From: an uncultured Mailhella sp.
GTDB lineage: Bacteria > Desulfobacterota > Desulfovibrionia > Desulfovibrionales > Desulfovibrionaceae
Assembly (NCBI GenBank): GCA_910578585.1
Contig: CAJTRG010000012.1
Location: forward strand, 1 to 64,000
DNA: 64,000 nucleotides
Direction of reading: 5' to 3'
Shown here: piece after piece, positions 26,160 to 34,694 of the stretch
How the letters are laid out: the number at the start of each line of letters is the position of its first letter
Position numbering within the stretch: position 1 is the stretch's first letter
The notes under the pieces: model-generated
What the model saw: only the letters and a program-made list of their open reading frames with translations
Databases searched by the model: none
Told to the model about the DNA's origin: nothing
Made by a program: the position numbers and the translations under genes

Positions 26160-27854
26160 ATGGCAGCATGTGATTTTCTCCAGATTTTTGATTATGAGTT
26201 CTATTCTCGTACATATTTAGAAAATAATGCAGGTAAATCAGAGGCATTAGAGCATTATACCAGTATTGGAAGTGCGCTGGGATATAAGCCTCATGCTTTA
26301 TTTGATGTTCAGTTTTATTGTCAAAATGCAAAAATAGATTACAAAGAGATTAATCCACTCGAGCATTATTTGCAAATTGGGTATAAAGAAAATCTTTCTC
26401 CTTTTCCTCTTTTTGATCCTGTATGGTATGCAAGACAGTATGAATATGATAAACAAAATATGCCTGCTTTTGTGCATTATATTCAGCAAAATAAAATTGG
26501 TCATTACACAGATCCCAATGAATTTTTTGATACAGCGTGGTATAAAAAAGAGTATGATTTTGCCTGCAGTGAATATGAATTTTGCGTCGAACATTATTTA
26601 TCTGCGGGGAAAAATTTACCCTATAATCCTTCAAAAAAGTTTTTTGCTTTAGATTATGCGTTAAAATATACAGTTCCTCACAAATTGGTTATTAATCCTC
26701 TTGTGCATTATTTAACTGTTGGAAGAAAAGAAAATTATACAGTTAGCCCTGTTGATATGAATAATCCGTGTGAAAAGCAATTTAATCATATGAATAAAAT
26801 TATTTCGCAGGCAGATCATATTCATTTTCATTTAAATGATAAATTTTTTAATCCATCTGTAAAATTTATCAATAATAATTTTAATAAACATGAGCATGCC
26901 CACTTGTGGTTCAGGGGATTACCTTATGAAAAAACAAGACAAATAATGCATAAAGATGATAATATTTGTGAGCTTGATTATTCATTATTAGACGTCAATT
27001 TGTTAAAAAAGAAAAAACTTTATTTTCATTCATTCTTTGTTCCGCAAAATATACTATTATTATATTATAATAAAGAATTATTGAAACATTCCTATTGGTT
27101 GGTATGGGGTGGAGATTTTTATTCTGCTCCAACTGATGAGATGAATACGTTTGTGCGCAATAATATCTATGGCATTGGCAGCTTTTCTGATAATGATAAA
27201 ATAAAAAAGGTTTATGGGGAAAATCATAAATTTTTTGAAACAAATCTTGTAATGTCACCAATAAATATTGATTTGCTAGATAAAATAAAAAATGAAATGA
27301 AACCGCATAAAACTTGTGTAACTATTCAAATCAATAATTCAAGTGATAAAAGTACAATAGACATGTTGAATGTTTTATCAAAATTTAAAGATAAAAACAT
27401 AAAAATCAGGACTGTTCTTTCTTATGGTGATACGCAGTATAATGAAGAAATCATACAATGCGGGAAAGAAATTTTTGGGGATAAATTCAGCTACTTGGAT
27501 AAAATATTGAGGCCAGAGGAATATGCACAGTATTTAGCAGAAAATGATATATTTATTTTGAATCAAGACAGGCAGCAAGGCGGATCCAATGCGTGTGCGA
27601 GTTTGTACCTTGGACAAAAAGTGTTCGTAAAAAGTACTGTTACTACTGCAAATTATTTGCATGATAATGAATTAATTTTCTTTGATTCACTCAGTATTCC
27701 GCATTTAAATTGGCTTGATTTTATATCTTTGCAAAAGAAGGATAAAGAGACGAATAGAAAAATGATTGAAAAGAATATTTATAATAGGGAAAGATTCAAA
27801 GCACAGGTGCAGGAAGTTTTTGATGATGACTGTTTCTCAGGCAATGCAAATTGA
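26160..27854 (+). CDS. WecF-like transferase with N-terminal FD..WY..HYL repeats
   Basis: The ~564-residue protein has two parts. Residues 1-200 hold about five imperfect 35-45-residue repeats with the pattern (F/Y)D..(F/W)Y...Y, then L(E/V)HYL..G, then P (FDVQFYC, FDPVWYA, FDTAWYK; HYLQIG, HYLSAG, HYLTVG), known from bacterial glycosyltransferases. Residues 215-560 are homologous to the WecF/RffT-like protein at 13883-14875 (HFHLNDKFFNPSVKF, WLVWGGDFYS, TIQINNSSDKSTIDML, NDIFILNQDRQQGG). It is probably a sugar transferase for an acylated 4-amino sugar. The ATG at 26160 has AAGGA seven bases upstream. Confidence 0.82.
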   Translation: MAACDFLQIFDYEFYSRTYLENNAGKSEALEHYTSIGSALGYKPHALFDVQFYCQNAKIDYKEINPLEHYLQIGYKENLSPFPLFDPVWYARQYEYDKQNMPAFVHYIQQNKIGHYTDPNEFFDTAWYKKEYDFACSEYEFCVEHYLSAGKNLPYNPSKKFFALDYALKYTVPHKLVINPLVHYLTVGRKENYTVSPVDMNNPCEKQFNHMNKIISQADHIHFHLNDKFFNPSVKFINNNFNKHEHAHLWFRGLPYEKTRQIMHKDDNICELDYSLLDVNLLKKKKLYFHSFFVPQNILLLYYNKELLKHSYWLVWGGDFYSAPTDEMNTFVRNNIYGIGSFSDNDKIKKVYGENHKFFETNLVMSPINIDLLDKIKNEMKPHKTCVTIQINNSSDKSTIDMLNVLSKFKDKNIKIRTVLSYGDTQYNEEIIQCGKEIFGDKFSYLDKILRPEEYAQYLAENDIFILNQDRQQGGSNACASLYLGQKVFVKSTVTTANYLHDNELIFFDSLSIPHLNWLDFISLQKKDKETNRKMIEKNIYNRERFKAQVQEVFDDDCFSGNAN

Positions 27855-27985
27855 ATCAGTGATTAAATTTTTATCCGGTAATGTTACAAAATTTATTTGT
27901 TCATCAATCTCTTTTTAGAAAAAACTAAAATATTAAAGAAGAATGCTGTTGTCAATTATACGAGGATGATAATGCATAATTATTC

Positions 27986-28012
27986 TTGACAGTATATCAT
28001 GATCAGAATAAT
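27986..28012 (+). promoter_or_regulatory. possible promoter upstream of the methyltransferase gene
   Basis: A perfect TTGACA (27986-27991) is followed after a short 15-base spacer by AATAAT (28007-28012). Position just upstream of the start at 28037 fits, but the spacing is poor. Confidence 0.3.
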
Positions 28013-28036
28013 TTTTATAAAAAATATGAGGTTCTT

Positions 28037-28891
28037 ATGGCTTTTTCAGCAAATTATATAAAAAAATACGATGAAAATTTATATGAATTATTAAAGAAAA
28101 AATTTGAAGAAGAAGAGTTGAATTTAACAATACTTAAATTGAAAAATCCTCAATTATTTAATACTCTTATTTCAGGAGATTATTCTGATATTCCAGAAAA
28201 ATATTATTTACGGGTAATCCATAAGGCGATTAAGTTTATGGATATTGATATGGATACATTTAATAAATTTGCCACAACAAGAATGCATTATGAAGGTGAG
28301 ATACAAAGCGAAGAAGAGGCACTGCCTTTCTGGGGAGCTGTTGATAAACATTTTCTTGCTTTTAATATTATGCTTCAATTGCGGGATTATCGGAATATTT
28401 TTCATTATATAACTGAATATCTGAAAGGAAAAGAGCATATTTCATATTGTGATTATGGCTGTGGTTCCGGTGCGTTGTCACTTGCTTTGAATGCAAGAAA
28501 TGAATTTGAAAAAATGACGTTTTTTGATTTGGATTGTTATCATTCTGATTTTGTAAAATATTATATTTCTTCCTGCAAAATGAATGCAAAGTGGTTTGAT
28601 GTACTCAAAGAAGAGGAAATGGAACAATATGATGTTGTTGTTTGCCTGGATGTTCTTGAGCATATAGAAGAATCATACAATACGCTGGTAAAATTATCCA
28701 AAAAAGTGAAAAAAGGCGGTTTATTGATTTTAAAAGGTGCTTTTGAAATTGACAGTTATTCCCATTTGCCTTTGGCTTCTAAAAATTTTTATGTCGATAA
28801 TAATGGGCCAGAATTTTTATCAACTCATTTTATGAATATCAAAAAGTTTTATTATCCGGCTTTGCTGTCAGGTGCATATATTAAAAAGTAA
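28037..28891 (+). CDS. class I SAM methyltransferase
   Basis: The 284-residue protein has an N-terminal helical region of about 130 residues and a methyltransferase core with motif I YCDYGCGSGALSLAL at about 139-153, an acidic FFDLDCY, and VVVCLDVLEHIEESY near 195. It has no close cluster partner; the WecF-repeat gene lies 182 bases upstream. The start at 28037 has GAGG five bases upstream; the longer frame begins inside a TTGACA promoter-like sequence. The acceptor is unknown; a sugar or lipid-linked glycan is likely from context. Confidence 0.8.
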   Translation: MAFSANYIKKYDENLYELLKKKFEEEELNLTILKLKNPQLFNTLISGDYSDIPEKYYLRVIHKAIKFMDIDMDTFNKFATTRMHYEGEIQSEEEALPFWGAVDKHFLAFNIMLQLRDYRNIFHYITEYLKGKEHISYCDYGCGSGALSLALNARNEFEKMTFFDLDCYHSDFVKYYISSCKMNAKWFDVLKEEEMEQYDVVVCLDVLEHIEESYNTLVKLSKKVKKGGLLILKGAFEIDSYSHLPLASKNFYVDNNGPEFLSTHFMNIKKFYYPALLSGAYIKK

Positions 28892-28958
28892 TGCTTTGTT
28901 TTAGAAAAGGCTGATGAACGAGTAAATTTTGTAACGTTACTGGCTAAAAATAAACGTA

Positions 28959-29867
28959 TTATTCCTTTACGTTTTCCAGAAGAGGCGCAAGCACTTCTCG
29001 CAGCTGCTTGAATTGCTGTAATTTCTTCATAAATTTTTCTTGAGGAATGGAATTTTTGTCGAGTTTTTGCAGGCTTGCTTCTGTCTTTTTATAATGGAGC
29101 AAAGCGCGCAAAACTATTTCTGGATATTTTTTATCAAAATAAAGCCAAAAGTTCAAAAATGCCTGAGTATTGGTCAGGTCTTGCTCAAATTCTGACATCT
29201 TTTGCCAAATACCTTCATCGGTTATGCGGTACACAGATTCATAATGGGAAACAGTGTGAGCTTTTCCTTCGTGCAAATGGATAACGTTTCGAAAGCTGTC
29301 ACCGCGGAATGATACTTCACAAGTGGGATGAGGCAGATGAATCATTTTATCAGGAATACCATGCTTGAAAATAACATTTCTAAAAATTGTGCCAGACGTG
29401 TGGGCAAGCGCAGGATTGCCGTTTAAATAGTTTTGAAAATTAGAGTCAACTTCCGGAAAACTGGAAAAAGGAACAATGCTTCCGTCCCGCAGTTTTTGGT
29501 AAGAATTACTGATGTGCAGCGTGTATTCCGGATTTTGTTCCAAAAAATTGAGAGCTTTTTGAATTTTATATTTATCAATCCAATAATCATCAGGGTCAAG
29601 CACAGTAAAATAATCGGTTTTGGTTATTTCATAGGCCCGAAGAATATTTTTATAGAGTTTTTGATTCGTTGGCGAAGTCAGAACAATCATATTGGGGTGT
29701 TGTTTCTGATATTCTGCAACAATATTGAGGGTGTTATCCGTGGAGCAATCATCTACAATAATAACTTGATAGGAAAAATTTGTGCGCTGCATAAAAATAG
29801 AATCAAGACATTCTGCCAGATATTCCTCCTTATTGTAGGTAGGAACAAGAATAGATAATTTGCACAT
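28959..29867 (-). CDS. family 2 glycosyltransferase
   Basis: The 302-residue protein starts LSILVPTYNKEEYLAECLDSI and has IVDDCSTDNT plus the metal-binding LDPDDYW at about residues 92-98, all standard for GT2 GT-A folds. The C-terminal third is helical (HYKKTEASLQKLDKN). No membrane segments are seen. It is convergent with the methyltransferase gene and separated from the pse-type operon by a terminator, so it is probably an independent unit. Donor and acceptor are unknown. Confidence 0.9.
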   Translation of the reverse strand: MCKLSILVPTYNKEEYLAECLDSIFMQRTNFSYQVIIVDDCSTDNTLNIVAEYQKQHPNMIVLTSPTNQKLYKNILRAYEITKTDYFTVLDPDDYWIDKYKIQKALNFLEQNPEYTLHISNSYQKLRDGSIVPFSSFPEVDSNFQNYLNGNPALAHTSGTIFRNVIFKHGIPDKMIHLPHPTCEVSFRGDSFRNVIHLHEGKAHTVSHYESVYRITDEGIWQKMSEFEQDLTNTQAFLNFWLYFDKKYPEIVLRALLHYKKTEASLQKLDKNSIPQEKFMKKLQQFKQLREVLAPLLENVKE

Positions 29868-29920
29868 ACTGTAACTCCTCTGTATTTTTCTAATATAAAG
29901 AATAGCCCCGTTTCGTCAAG

Positions 29921-29951
29921 AAAAAAGACCTGCATAAAATACAGGCCTTTT
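29921..29951 (-). terminator. intrinsic terminator of the pse-type operon
   Basis: On the minus strand AAAAGGCCTG and CAGGTCTTTT pair with one A-C mismatch around a nine-base loop and are followed by a T run. It lies 65 bases beyond the pseI stop. Confidence 0.7.
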
Positions 29952-30015
29952 GTTGTTCTTTTATAACTTACAGATTGTGTGTTAGTTTAAAATATTTTTA
30001 TAATATTTTATTCTG

Positions 30016-31023
30016 CTATTCTATATTATTAAAAGTTAAAGGTGTACCAAATTCTATATCTTGTGTAGCTTTTTTGCCTAAAATATCTTTATAATATCTG
30101 GGATGCAAGCCGTTGCTTGGACGTATGGAACGGACATTATCTTCTGCGAAGGCTTCGCCTTTTTTGATGTCTTTTACAGCATAAAGAGAGCGGGCTCCTT
30201 TCCTTTCGCTTGGGTTGATTTCGTAAGAAATTTTACCAAGGACTTTTTCTGTATTTCGCACAGCCTGCACCATTTCTTTAAACTCCTGCGTGTTTAAAGA
30301 AAAGCCTGCATCAGCACCGCCCAGGGCTCTGTCCAGAGTAAAATGCTTTTCAATAACTTTTGCACCTAATGCCACTGCCGCAATAACGGGTTCAATGTTC
30401 ATAGAATGGTCAGAAAGTCCCACTTTTACCCCAAACTCTTGTATCATATCCGGAATAGTCAGGACGTTCATGTTCTCCAGCGGGGCAGGATAGGATGAAG
30501 TACATTTTAAAAGGGTAATATCATTGTTTCCCATTCTTTTGCATGCGTCGACTGCTTCGTGTATTTCTTCTTTAGAACAAATGCCAGTGGAAATAATCAT
30601 AGGCTTGCCTTTTGCTGCAGTATATTCAATCAAAGGAATATCAATGGCTTCAAAGGATGCAATCTTATAGTACTTTACATTGAGTGTTTCTAAAAAATCC
30701 ACAGCTGTTTTATCAAAAGGAGTGGAAAAAAGCTCAATACCGATTTCGTCAGCATATTCTTTTAAATCTTTCTGCCATTCCCAAGGGGTATAAGCTTTTT
30801 GATACAGAGCATACAGTGTTTCACCATACCAAAGACTTTTAGGATCAGAAATTTTAAATTCTGGTTTGTTACAGTCAATAGTCATGGTGTCAGCTGTGTA
30901 GGTTTGCAGCTTTACAGCATCAGCACCAATTTCCTTAGCTGTTTTTATAATCTCTTTCGCAAGTTTTTTATCGCCGCAGTGATTTGCAGACATTTCTGCT
31001 ATGATGTAGGTATGATTATGCAT
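30016..31023 (-). CDS. pseI: pseudaminic acid synthase (NeuB family)
   Basis: The 335-residue protein is a NeuB-family synthase: TIM barrel from MSANHCGDKKLAKEI with KLQTYTADTMT, STPFDKTAVDFLE, KIASFE, STGICS, GLSDHS and EKHFTLDR, followed by a C-terminal SAF domain (SLYAVKDIKKGEAF, NVRSIRPSNGLHP). The SIRP..GLHP pattern and context point to PseI, which condenses PEP with a 2,4-diamino-2,4,6-trideoxyaltrose derivative to form pseudaminic acid, rather than to sialic or legionaminic acid synthase. It overlaps the PIG-L gene by one base (TAATG) and is the last gene of the leftward operon. Confidence 0.9.
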   Translation of the reverse strand: MHNHTYIIAEMSANHCGDKKLAKEIIKTAKEIGADAVKLQTYTADTMTIDCNKPEFKISDPKSLWYGETLYALYQKAYTPWEWQKDLKEYADEIGIELFSTPFDKTAVDFLETLNVKYYKIASFEAIDIPLIEYTAAKGKPMIISTGICSKEEIHEAVDACKRMGNNDITLLKCTSSYPAPLENMNVLTIPDMIQEFGVKVGLSDHSMNIEPVIAAVALGAKVIEKHFTLDRALGGADAGFSLNTQEFKEMVQAVRNTEKVLGKISYEINPSERKGARSLYAVKDIKKGEAFAEDNVRSIRPSNGLHPRYYKDILGKKATQDIEFGTPLTFNNIE

Positions 31024-31691
31024 TATATTTCTTTCCTTACTAAGATAAAGTTTTCAGAATAATCTAAACCAACTTTTATACCGTTTGTTTTTGAATAAAG
31101 TTTTAAATGCTCTAAAGATCGGGGGTATGTACTTTCACGTAATTCCGATTGGTAAAGTTTCATTGCATTGATTTTATCGTTAATAGTGTCTGTAATATCT
31201 GAAAAAACATTTGGAATAAAAGCAGTTTGCTGTGTAAAAGAATTCCATTCGGTAGAAGAAGGTATTTCCATGAAGTATATTTCTTTAACAGTTTCACCTT
31301 TTATGGGTCTGGCAGCTGTTAAAACAGCTTGAGAGGTAATTTGATGGTCTATGTTAATATCATGTCTGAAATGGGTGAAAATGATATTGGGTTTAATATC
31401 TTCTTTAATTTCTTCAATAGCTTGAATAATGGAAAGAAGCGGGACACTGTCAAAGGCATTGTCAGGAAAATCTAACTGGAAAACTTTTTTTATGCCGATT
31501 AACGCATTAGCATTTTGCATTTCCTGATAAAGAAGTTCCTGTTCTTTATCGCCTTCGTTTCTTGATGTTTTGCCTTTGCTTAAAATAAGGGTATAGGCTT
31601 CATCTCCATTTTTTATCATTTTGGAAACTGTTCCAAAACAGCCTAATACTTCATCATCAGGGTGGGCGGCAATAATTAATATTTTATTCAT
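31023..31691 (-). CDS. PIG-L family sugar N-deacetylase
   Basis: The 222-residue protein has the zinc-site motif AAHPDDEVLGC at residues 8-18 and the second-site THFRHDINIDHQ near 110. PIG-L enzymes remove N-acetyl groups from amino sugars. It overlaps the upstream formyltransferase-like gene by eight bases and the downstream pseI by one, so the three are coupled. With a formyltransferase beside it, the pair may exchange an N-acetyl for another acyl group on a nonulosonic acid or precursor; that is inference. Confidence 0.88.
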   Translation of the reverse strand: MNKILIIAAHPDDEVLGCFGTVSKMIKNGDEAYTLILSKGKTSRNEGDKEQELLYQEMQNANALIGIKKVFQLDFPDNAFDSVPLLSIIQAIEEIKEDIKPNIIFTHFRHDINIDHQITSQAVLTAARPIKGETVKEIYFMEIPSSTEWNSFTQQTAFIPNVFSDITDTINDKINAMKLYQSELRESTYPRSLEHLKLYSKTNGIKVGLDYSENFILVRKEI

Positions 31692-32352
31692 TATTTTTGT
31701 CCTTTATTTCAACAGTGGCAATGAGTTTGCCATTTTCTTTTTTTACATTTTTAAATGAATACAGTATGTTGTTATGATTTAAATACGCATTTGGATAACC
31801 GGGAGCATCAAGCATGCGGATGTAATCGAAGATTTTTTCTAAAGAAGTAAGAGACGATATGTCGCTCTGCGCAGGTGTTCTGCGTTTAAAAACAGTCACT
31901 TCTCCTTGCTGCGGGATTGGTTTTATTTGCTTCTCCATGATTTCGTCAATCATGTCCGCCACAATATTGCCAATTTCAACAAAAAGTTCATGGGCAGGCT
32001 TGTCTTTTAAAGAGAAATCCTTTTTTAAATAAATATTGCCGGCGTCAAGTTCTGCATTGCATTTCAATGCTGTAATTTTTGTTTCGTAAATGCCACGCTC
32101 AATAAGATTTTGCATTGGACTTCCGCCACGCCCAAAAGGCAAATCTGTTTCATGAAAAATCACACATTCAAAATTTTCATATATTTCAGGAGGAATTCTA
32201 TAAGACCAATGCGGAAAAAAAACATATTGAGGCTTTAGCCGTTGTAAAAGTTCAAAAGTTAAGTCTTCTTTTTTATCTATATAAAATATATCGCTTTTAT
32301 TGTATAACTTTGTTGTGTTATATAATTCATTGCAAATTGCTATTACGTTCAT
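31684..32352 (-). CDS. formyltransferase-fold protein (sugar N-formyltransferase-like)
   Basis: The 222-residue protein matches the catalytic half of the methionyl-tRNA/sugar formyltransferase family: VIFHETDLPFGRGGSP at about residues 63-78 with the catalytic His, and AELDAGNIYLKKDF near 100 with the conserved Asp. The Asn that usually stands two residues before the His is Ile here, as in a branch found next to nonulosonic acid genes, so activity is not certain. A C-terminal segment (IFDYIRMLDAPGYPNAYL) is also family-typical. It starts four bases after the ACP gene stop and overlaps the PIG-L gene. Confidence 0.78.
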   Translation of the reverse strand: MNVIAICNELYNTTKLYNKSDIFYIDKKEDLTFELLQRLKPQYVFFPHWSYRIPPEIYENFECVIFHETDLPFGRGGSPMQNLIERGIYETKITALKCNAELDAGNIYLKKDFSLKDKPAHELFVEIGNIVADMIDEIMEKQIKPIPQQGEVTVFKRRTPAQSDISSLTSLEKIFDYIRMLDAPGYPNAYLNHNNILYSFKNVKKENGKLIATVEIKDKNNE

Positions 32353-32356
32353 AATA

Positions 32357-32584
32357 TTATTCTATTAATGAAAGGATTTTTTTTACTTTGTAATAACCTT
32401 CGGCTTTTAAATCAATATCTTCTGGTACAGAGATTCCAAGTTTTTCTTCAAGATGCATGAAAAAAACCATACTGTCTAATGAGTCTAAAATTTTATCTTC
32501 AATTAAGTCTGTTTGTTCTGTAATTGATACTTCTTTATTGCAGACACTTTTTAAAATTTCTTCTAATTGTTTTATTTTATCCAT
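32357..32584 (-). CDS. acyl carrier protein (cassette copy 2)
   Basis: The 75-residue product carries DKILDSLDSMVFF with the phosphopantetheine Ser at residue 35 and is clearly homologous to the ACP at 19191-19433. AGGA precedes the ATG. It sits nine bases after the KAS III-like gene and before the formyltransferase-like gene in the leftward pse-type operon. It is inferred to carry the acyl group transferred by the NeuD-like protein of the same copy. Confidence 0.9.
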   Translation of the reverse strand: MDKIKQLEEILKSVCNKEVSITEQTDLIEDKILDSLDSMVFFMHLEEKLGISVPEDIDLKAEGYYKVKKILSLIE

Positions 32585-32593
32585 AATTTTTTC

Positions 32594-33499
32594 CTAAAGG
32601 TATAATATTGTTGTCGCCCATGATAACCCAACACCAAAGCCGCTGGCAAGTATTTTTTTAGGTTCTTTTAATTGTGGCAGTAAATTTTCTAAAGCAAGGG
32701 GGATTGAGGAAGAAATCGTATTGGCATAGTTTTCTAAATCAATGATAAGTTTTTCTTTTGGTATTGAAAGGGTAAGGGCAATATTTTCAAGCATAAATTT
32801 ATTGGCTTGGTGAAAAACAAAATAGTCGATTTCATTGAGTGATAAATTATTCTTTTTTAAACATTCAAAAACTGATTTTTTTACTGTTTTAAGAGCAAAT
32901 TCAAAAACAGCTCTGCCATTCATGCGTAAAATTTTATTTTCATCAAGCATTATGGCTTGGGCGTTTTTTCCATTTGTTCCAAAATCAGCAATGCCAATGG
33001 TGTTTGGATTATTAAGGTATGTTACTGTTGCAGCGTCCCCAAAAATTGCCATTGTATTCTTATCGTTTTTATCAATGATTTTTGAATAGCAGTCGCAGGT
33101 GACAAGCAGCGTATTTTTAAAACTGAATGTTTGCATAAGTGATTTTGCAACTGAAAGCCCATAAACATAACCGGAACAGCCAAGGCTGATATCAAGAGCA
33201 AAAAGGCTTGCAGGCAGTTCCAGTGCATGCTGAAGCAAAGAAGAATTTTGGGGGATTTGTTTTTCAGGGGTTTGGGTTACATATAAAAGGCAGTCAATAT
33301 CTTCTCGATGTACTGTATGGGTATTAAAAAGTTTTTTACAGGCATTAACTGCTAAATCAAACGCTTTTTCAGTTTCATCTAAAATATGTCTTGATTTTAT
33401 TCCTAACTTTTCAGTTTGAAATTCAACAGGGCAATCGCAAAGCTGGTAAATTTCTGTTGTGGATAAGGTTTTTGTTGGTAAGCTTGAAGTAATAATCAT
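32594..33499 (-). CDS. KAS III-like 3-oxoacyl-ACP synthase (cassette copy 2)
   Basis: This 301-residue FabH-type enzyme has the same length as its paralogue at 18275-19180 and, read without gaps over the first 108 residues, the same active-site Cys108 (DISLGCSGYVY); His (FHQANKFM) and Asn (YANTISSSIPL) follow at matching places. A completely shared block LLYVTQTPEKQIPQNSSLLQ lies before the Cys. It overlaps the unknown gene by four bases. It should condense an acyl starter with malonyl-ACP; substrate and product are unknown. Confidence 0.9.
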   Translation of the reverse strand: MIITSSLPTKTLSTTEIYQLCDCPVEFQTEKLGIKSRHILDETEKAFDLAVNACKKLFNTHTVHREDIDCLLYVTQTPEKQIPQNSSLLQHALELPASLFALDISLGCSGYVYGLSVAKSLMQTFSFKNTLLVTCDCYSKIIDKNDKNTMAIFGDAATVTYLNNPNTIGIADFGTNGKNAQAIMLDENKILRMNGRAVFEFALKTVKKSVFECLKKNNLSLNEIDYFVFHQANKFMLENIALTLSIPKEKLIIDLENYANTISSSIPLALENLLPQLKEPKKILASGFGVGLSWATTILYL

Positions 33500-34056
33500 A
33501 TTTTTTCAACCCATGAAAAATAAATTTTGCCAATTTCTTGGTTTTCTTGTTTGATAGTGCAACAAGTGAGAATGGGCAATGTTTTTGTGAGAGAAATTTC
33601 AATTACTCCATTTTCGGGTAATTTGATAAGGTCTGTTCGGCTGAAAATCCAGCGTCCTGTTTCTTTATTAAGATAACGGGCATGCAGTTCTTTTATCAGG
33701 GCTACTGCATAAGGAAAAAATGTTTCTTTCGTAATGCTTGTTGTTATTGTTTTTTCATAAAAAATTGCCTGATTAATAATTGCCTGCTCATCATATTTTT
33801 CTCGCTGAAGAGAATTGCTTTGTATTTCTTCGTGTATTGCTATGGTTTTTAATTCTGCATTTTCTTCATATTGAAAAATCGCTTGGGCGTTTTCCATTGT
33901 AGTATTCAAAAAAAAACAATCACTGTAAATGGGGTGGATAAATTTAAACGAAATATTTCTTTGTGCTGATGTTTTTTGCACTAAAAAATTAAAAAGAGTT
34001 GTGCTCTGCAGATAGTTTCTGTTTTCTAAAAATGGCAGTTTATACGTTTTGTTCAT
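33496..34056 (-). CDS. unknown ~186 aa protein of the acyl cassette (copy 2)
   Basis: This is the counterpart of the protein at 17712-18278. Shared features in order are NYLQSTTLFNFL, KFIHPIYSDCFFL, a variable middle, GRWIFSRTDL and a C-terminal GKIYFSWVEKI. I do not recognise a known domain. It overlaps the NeuD-like gene by 17 bases and the KAS III gene by four, the same order as in copy 1. The conserved polar residues (Tyr-Ser-Asp-Cys and Gly-Arg-Trp) are candidates for a functional site. Confidence 0.75.
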   Translation of the reverse strand: MNKTYKLPFLENRNYLQSTTLFNFLVQKTSAQRNISFKFIHPIYSDCFFLNTTMENAQAIFQYEENAELKTIAIHEEIQSNSLQREKYDEQAIINQAIFYEKTITTSITKETFFPYAVALIKELHARYLNKETGRWIFSRTDLIKLPENGVIEISLTKTLPILTCCTIKQENQEIGKIYFSWVEKI

Positions 34057-34693
34057 TGGTTTTTCCTATAAATCTCGCAGGGTTGCCTTGATAAATTTGA
34101 TATTCTTCAACGTTTTTATAGATAACGCTGTTTGAACCGGCCATGGAATATTTTTTTAAAGAAATACTGGAATTAATAGTTGAGTTTGGGGCAATATAAA
34201 CCCCTTCTTCTGTTTGGGTATATCCAGATAAGACTGCATTGGATCCAACATAATTAAATTCTCCAAGAATACAATCATGACCTATATTGGCACCTGAGCG
34301 GATGGAACAAAAATTATTGATAATGGTAGAATGGTATATTGTTGCATAGGGATAAACAATAATTCCGCTTGAGCCTAATTTACACGATTTAGAAATATGG
34401 GCTTTAGGGTGAATGATATTGGGAAATCGTTCAGGAGGAATAGCTAATTGTTTTAATTTATTATAGCGTTCCTGCATTTTTAAAAATCGTTGCATTGTAA
34501 ATGTAAAATAACAATTCGCTGGAAGTTTTTTCCAATTATCACAAGTTTCTAAAACTGGATAGTTACCAATAACAGTATCTTTTTTTTCAAAATCATTTAA
34601 ATAGCCTATTATTTCAAATTCTCCTATTTCTTCTATAAATTCGGAAATAGTTATGCCGTCTCCATATCCACCTAATATAGCTATTTTTTTCAT
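34040..34693 (-). CDS. NeuD/PglD-like sugar acyltransferase (cassette copy 2)
   Basis: The 217-residue protein is homologous to that at 17036-17686: Rossmann-like N-terminus (MKKIAILGGYGDGI), the shared FTMQRFLKMQERYNKLKQL segment, and beta-helix repeats (CSIRSGANIGHDCILGEFNYVG). In the pse context it stands where the N-acetyltransferase PseH would be expected, so I infer it acylates the 4-amino group of UDP-4-amino-4,6-dideoxy-N-acetyl-altrosamine, perhaps with the acyl-ACP made by the two downstream genes. It is one base before the TIM-barrel gene on its upstream side. Confidence 0.85.
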   Translation of the reverse strand: MKKIAILGGYGDGITISEFIEEIGEFEIIGYLNDFEKKDTVIGNYPVLETCDNWKKLPANCYFTFTMQRFLKMQERYNKLKQLAIPPERFPNIIHPKAHISKSCKLGSSGIIVYPYATIYHSTIINNFCSIRSGANIGHDCILGEFNYVGSNAVLSGYTQTEEGVYIAPNSTINSSISLKKYSMAGSNSVIYKNVEEYQIYQGNPARFIGKTNEQNV

Positions 34694-34694
34694 G

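Noticed and set aside
29433..29858. 141-aa plus-strand frame opposite the GT2 gene
   Set aside because: It is the antisense shadow of a clear glycosyltransferase gene.
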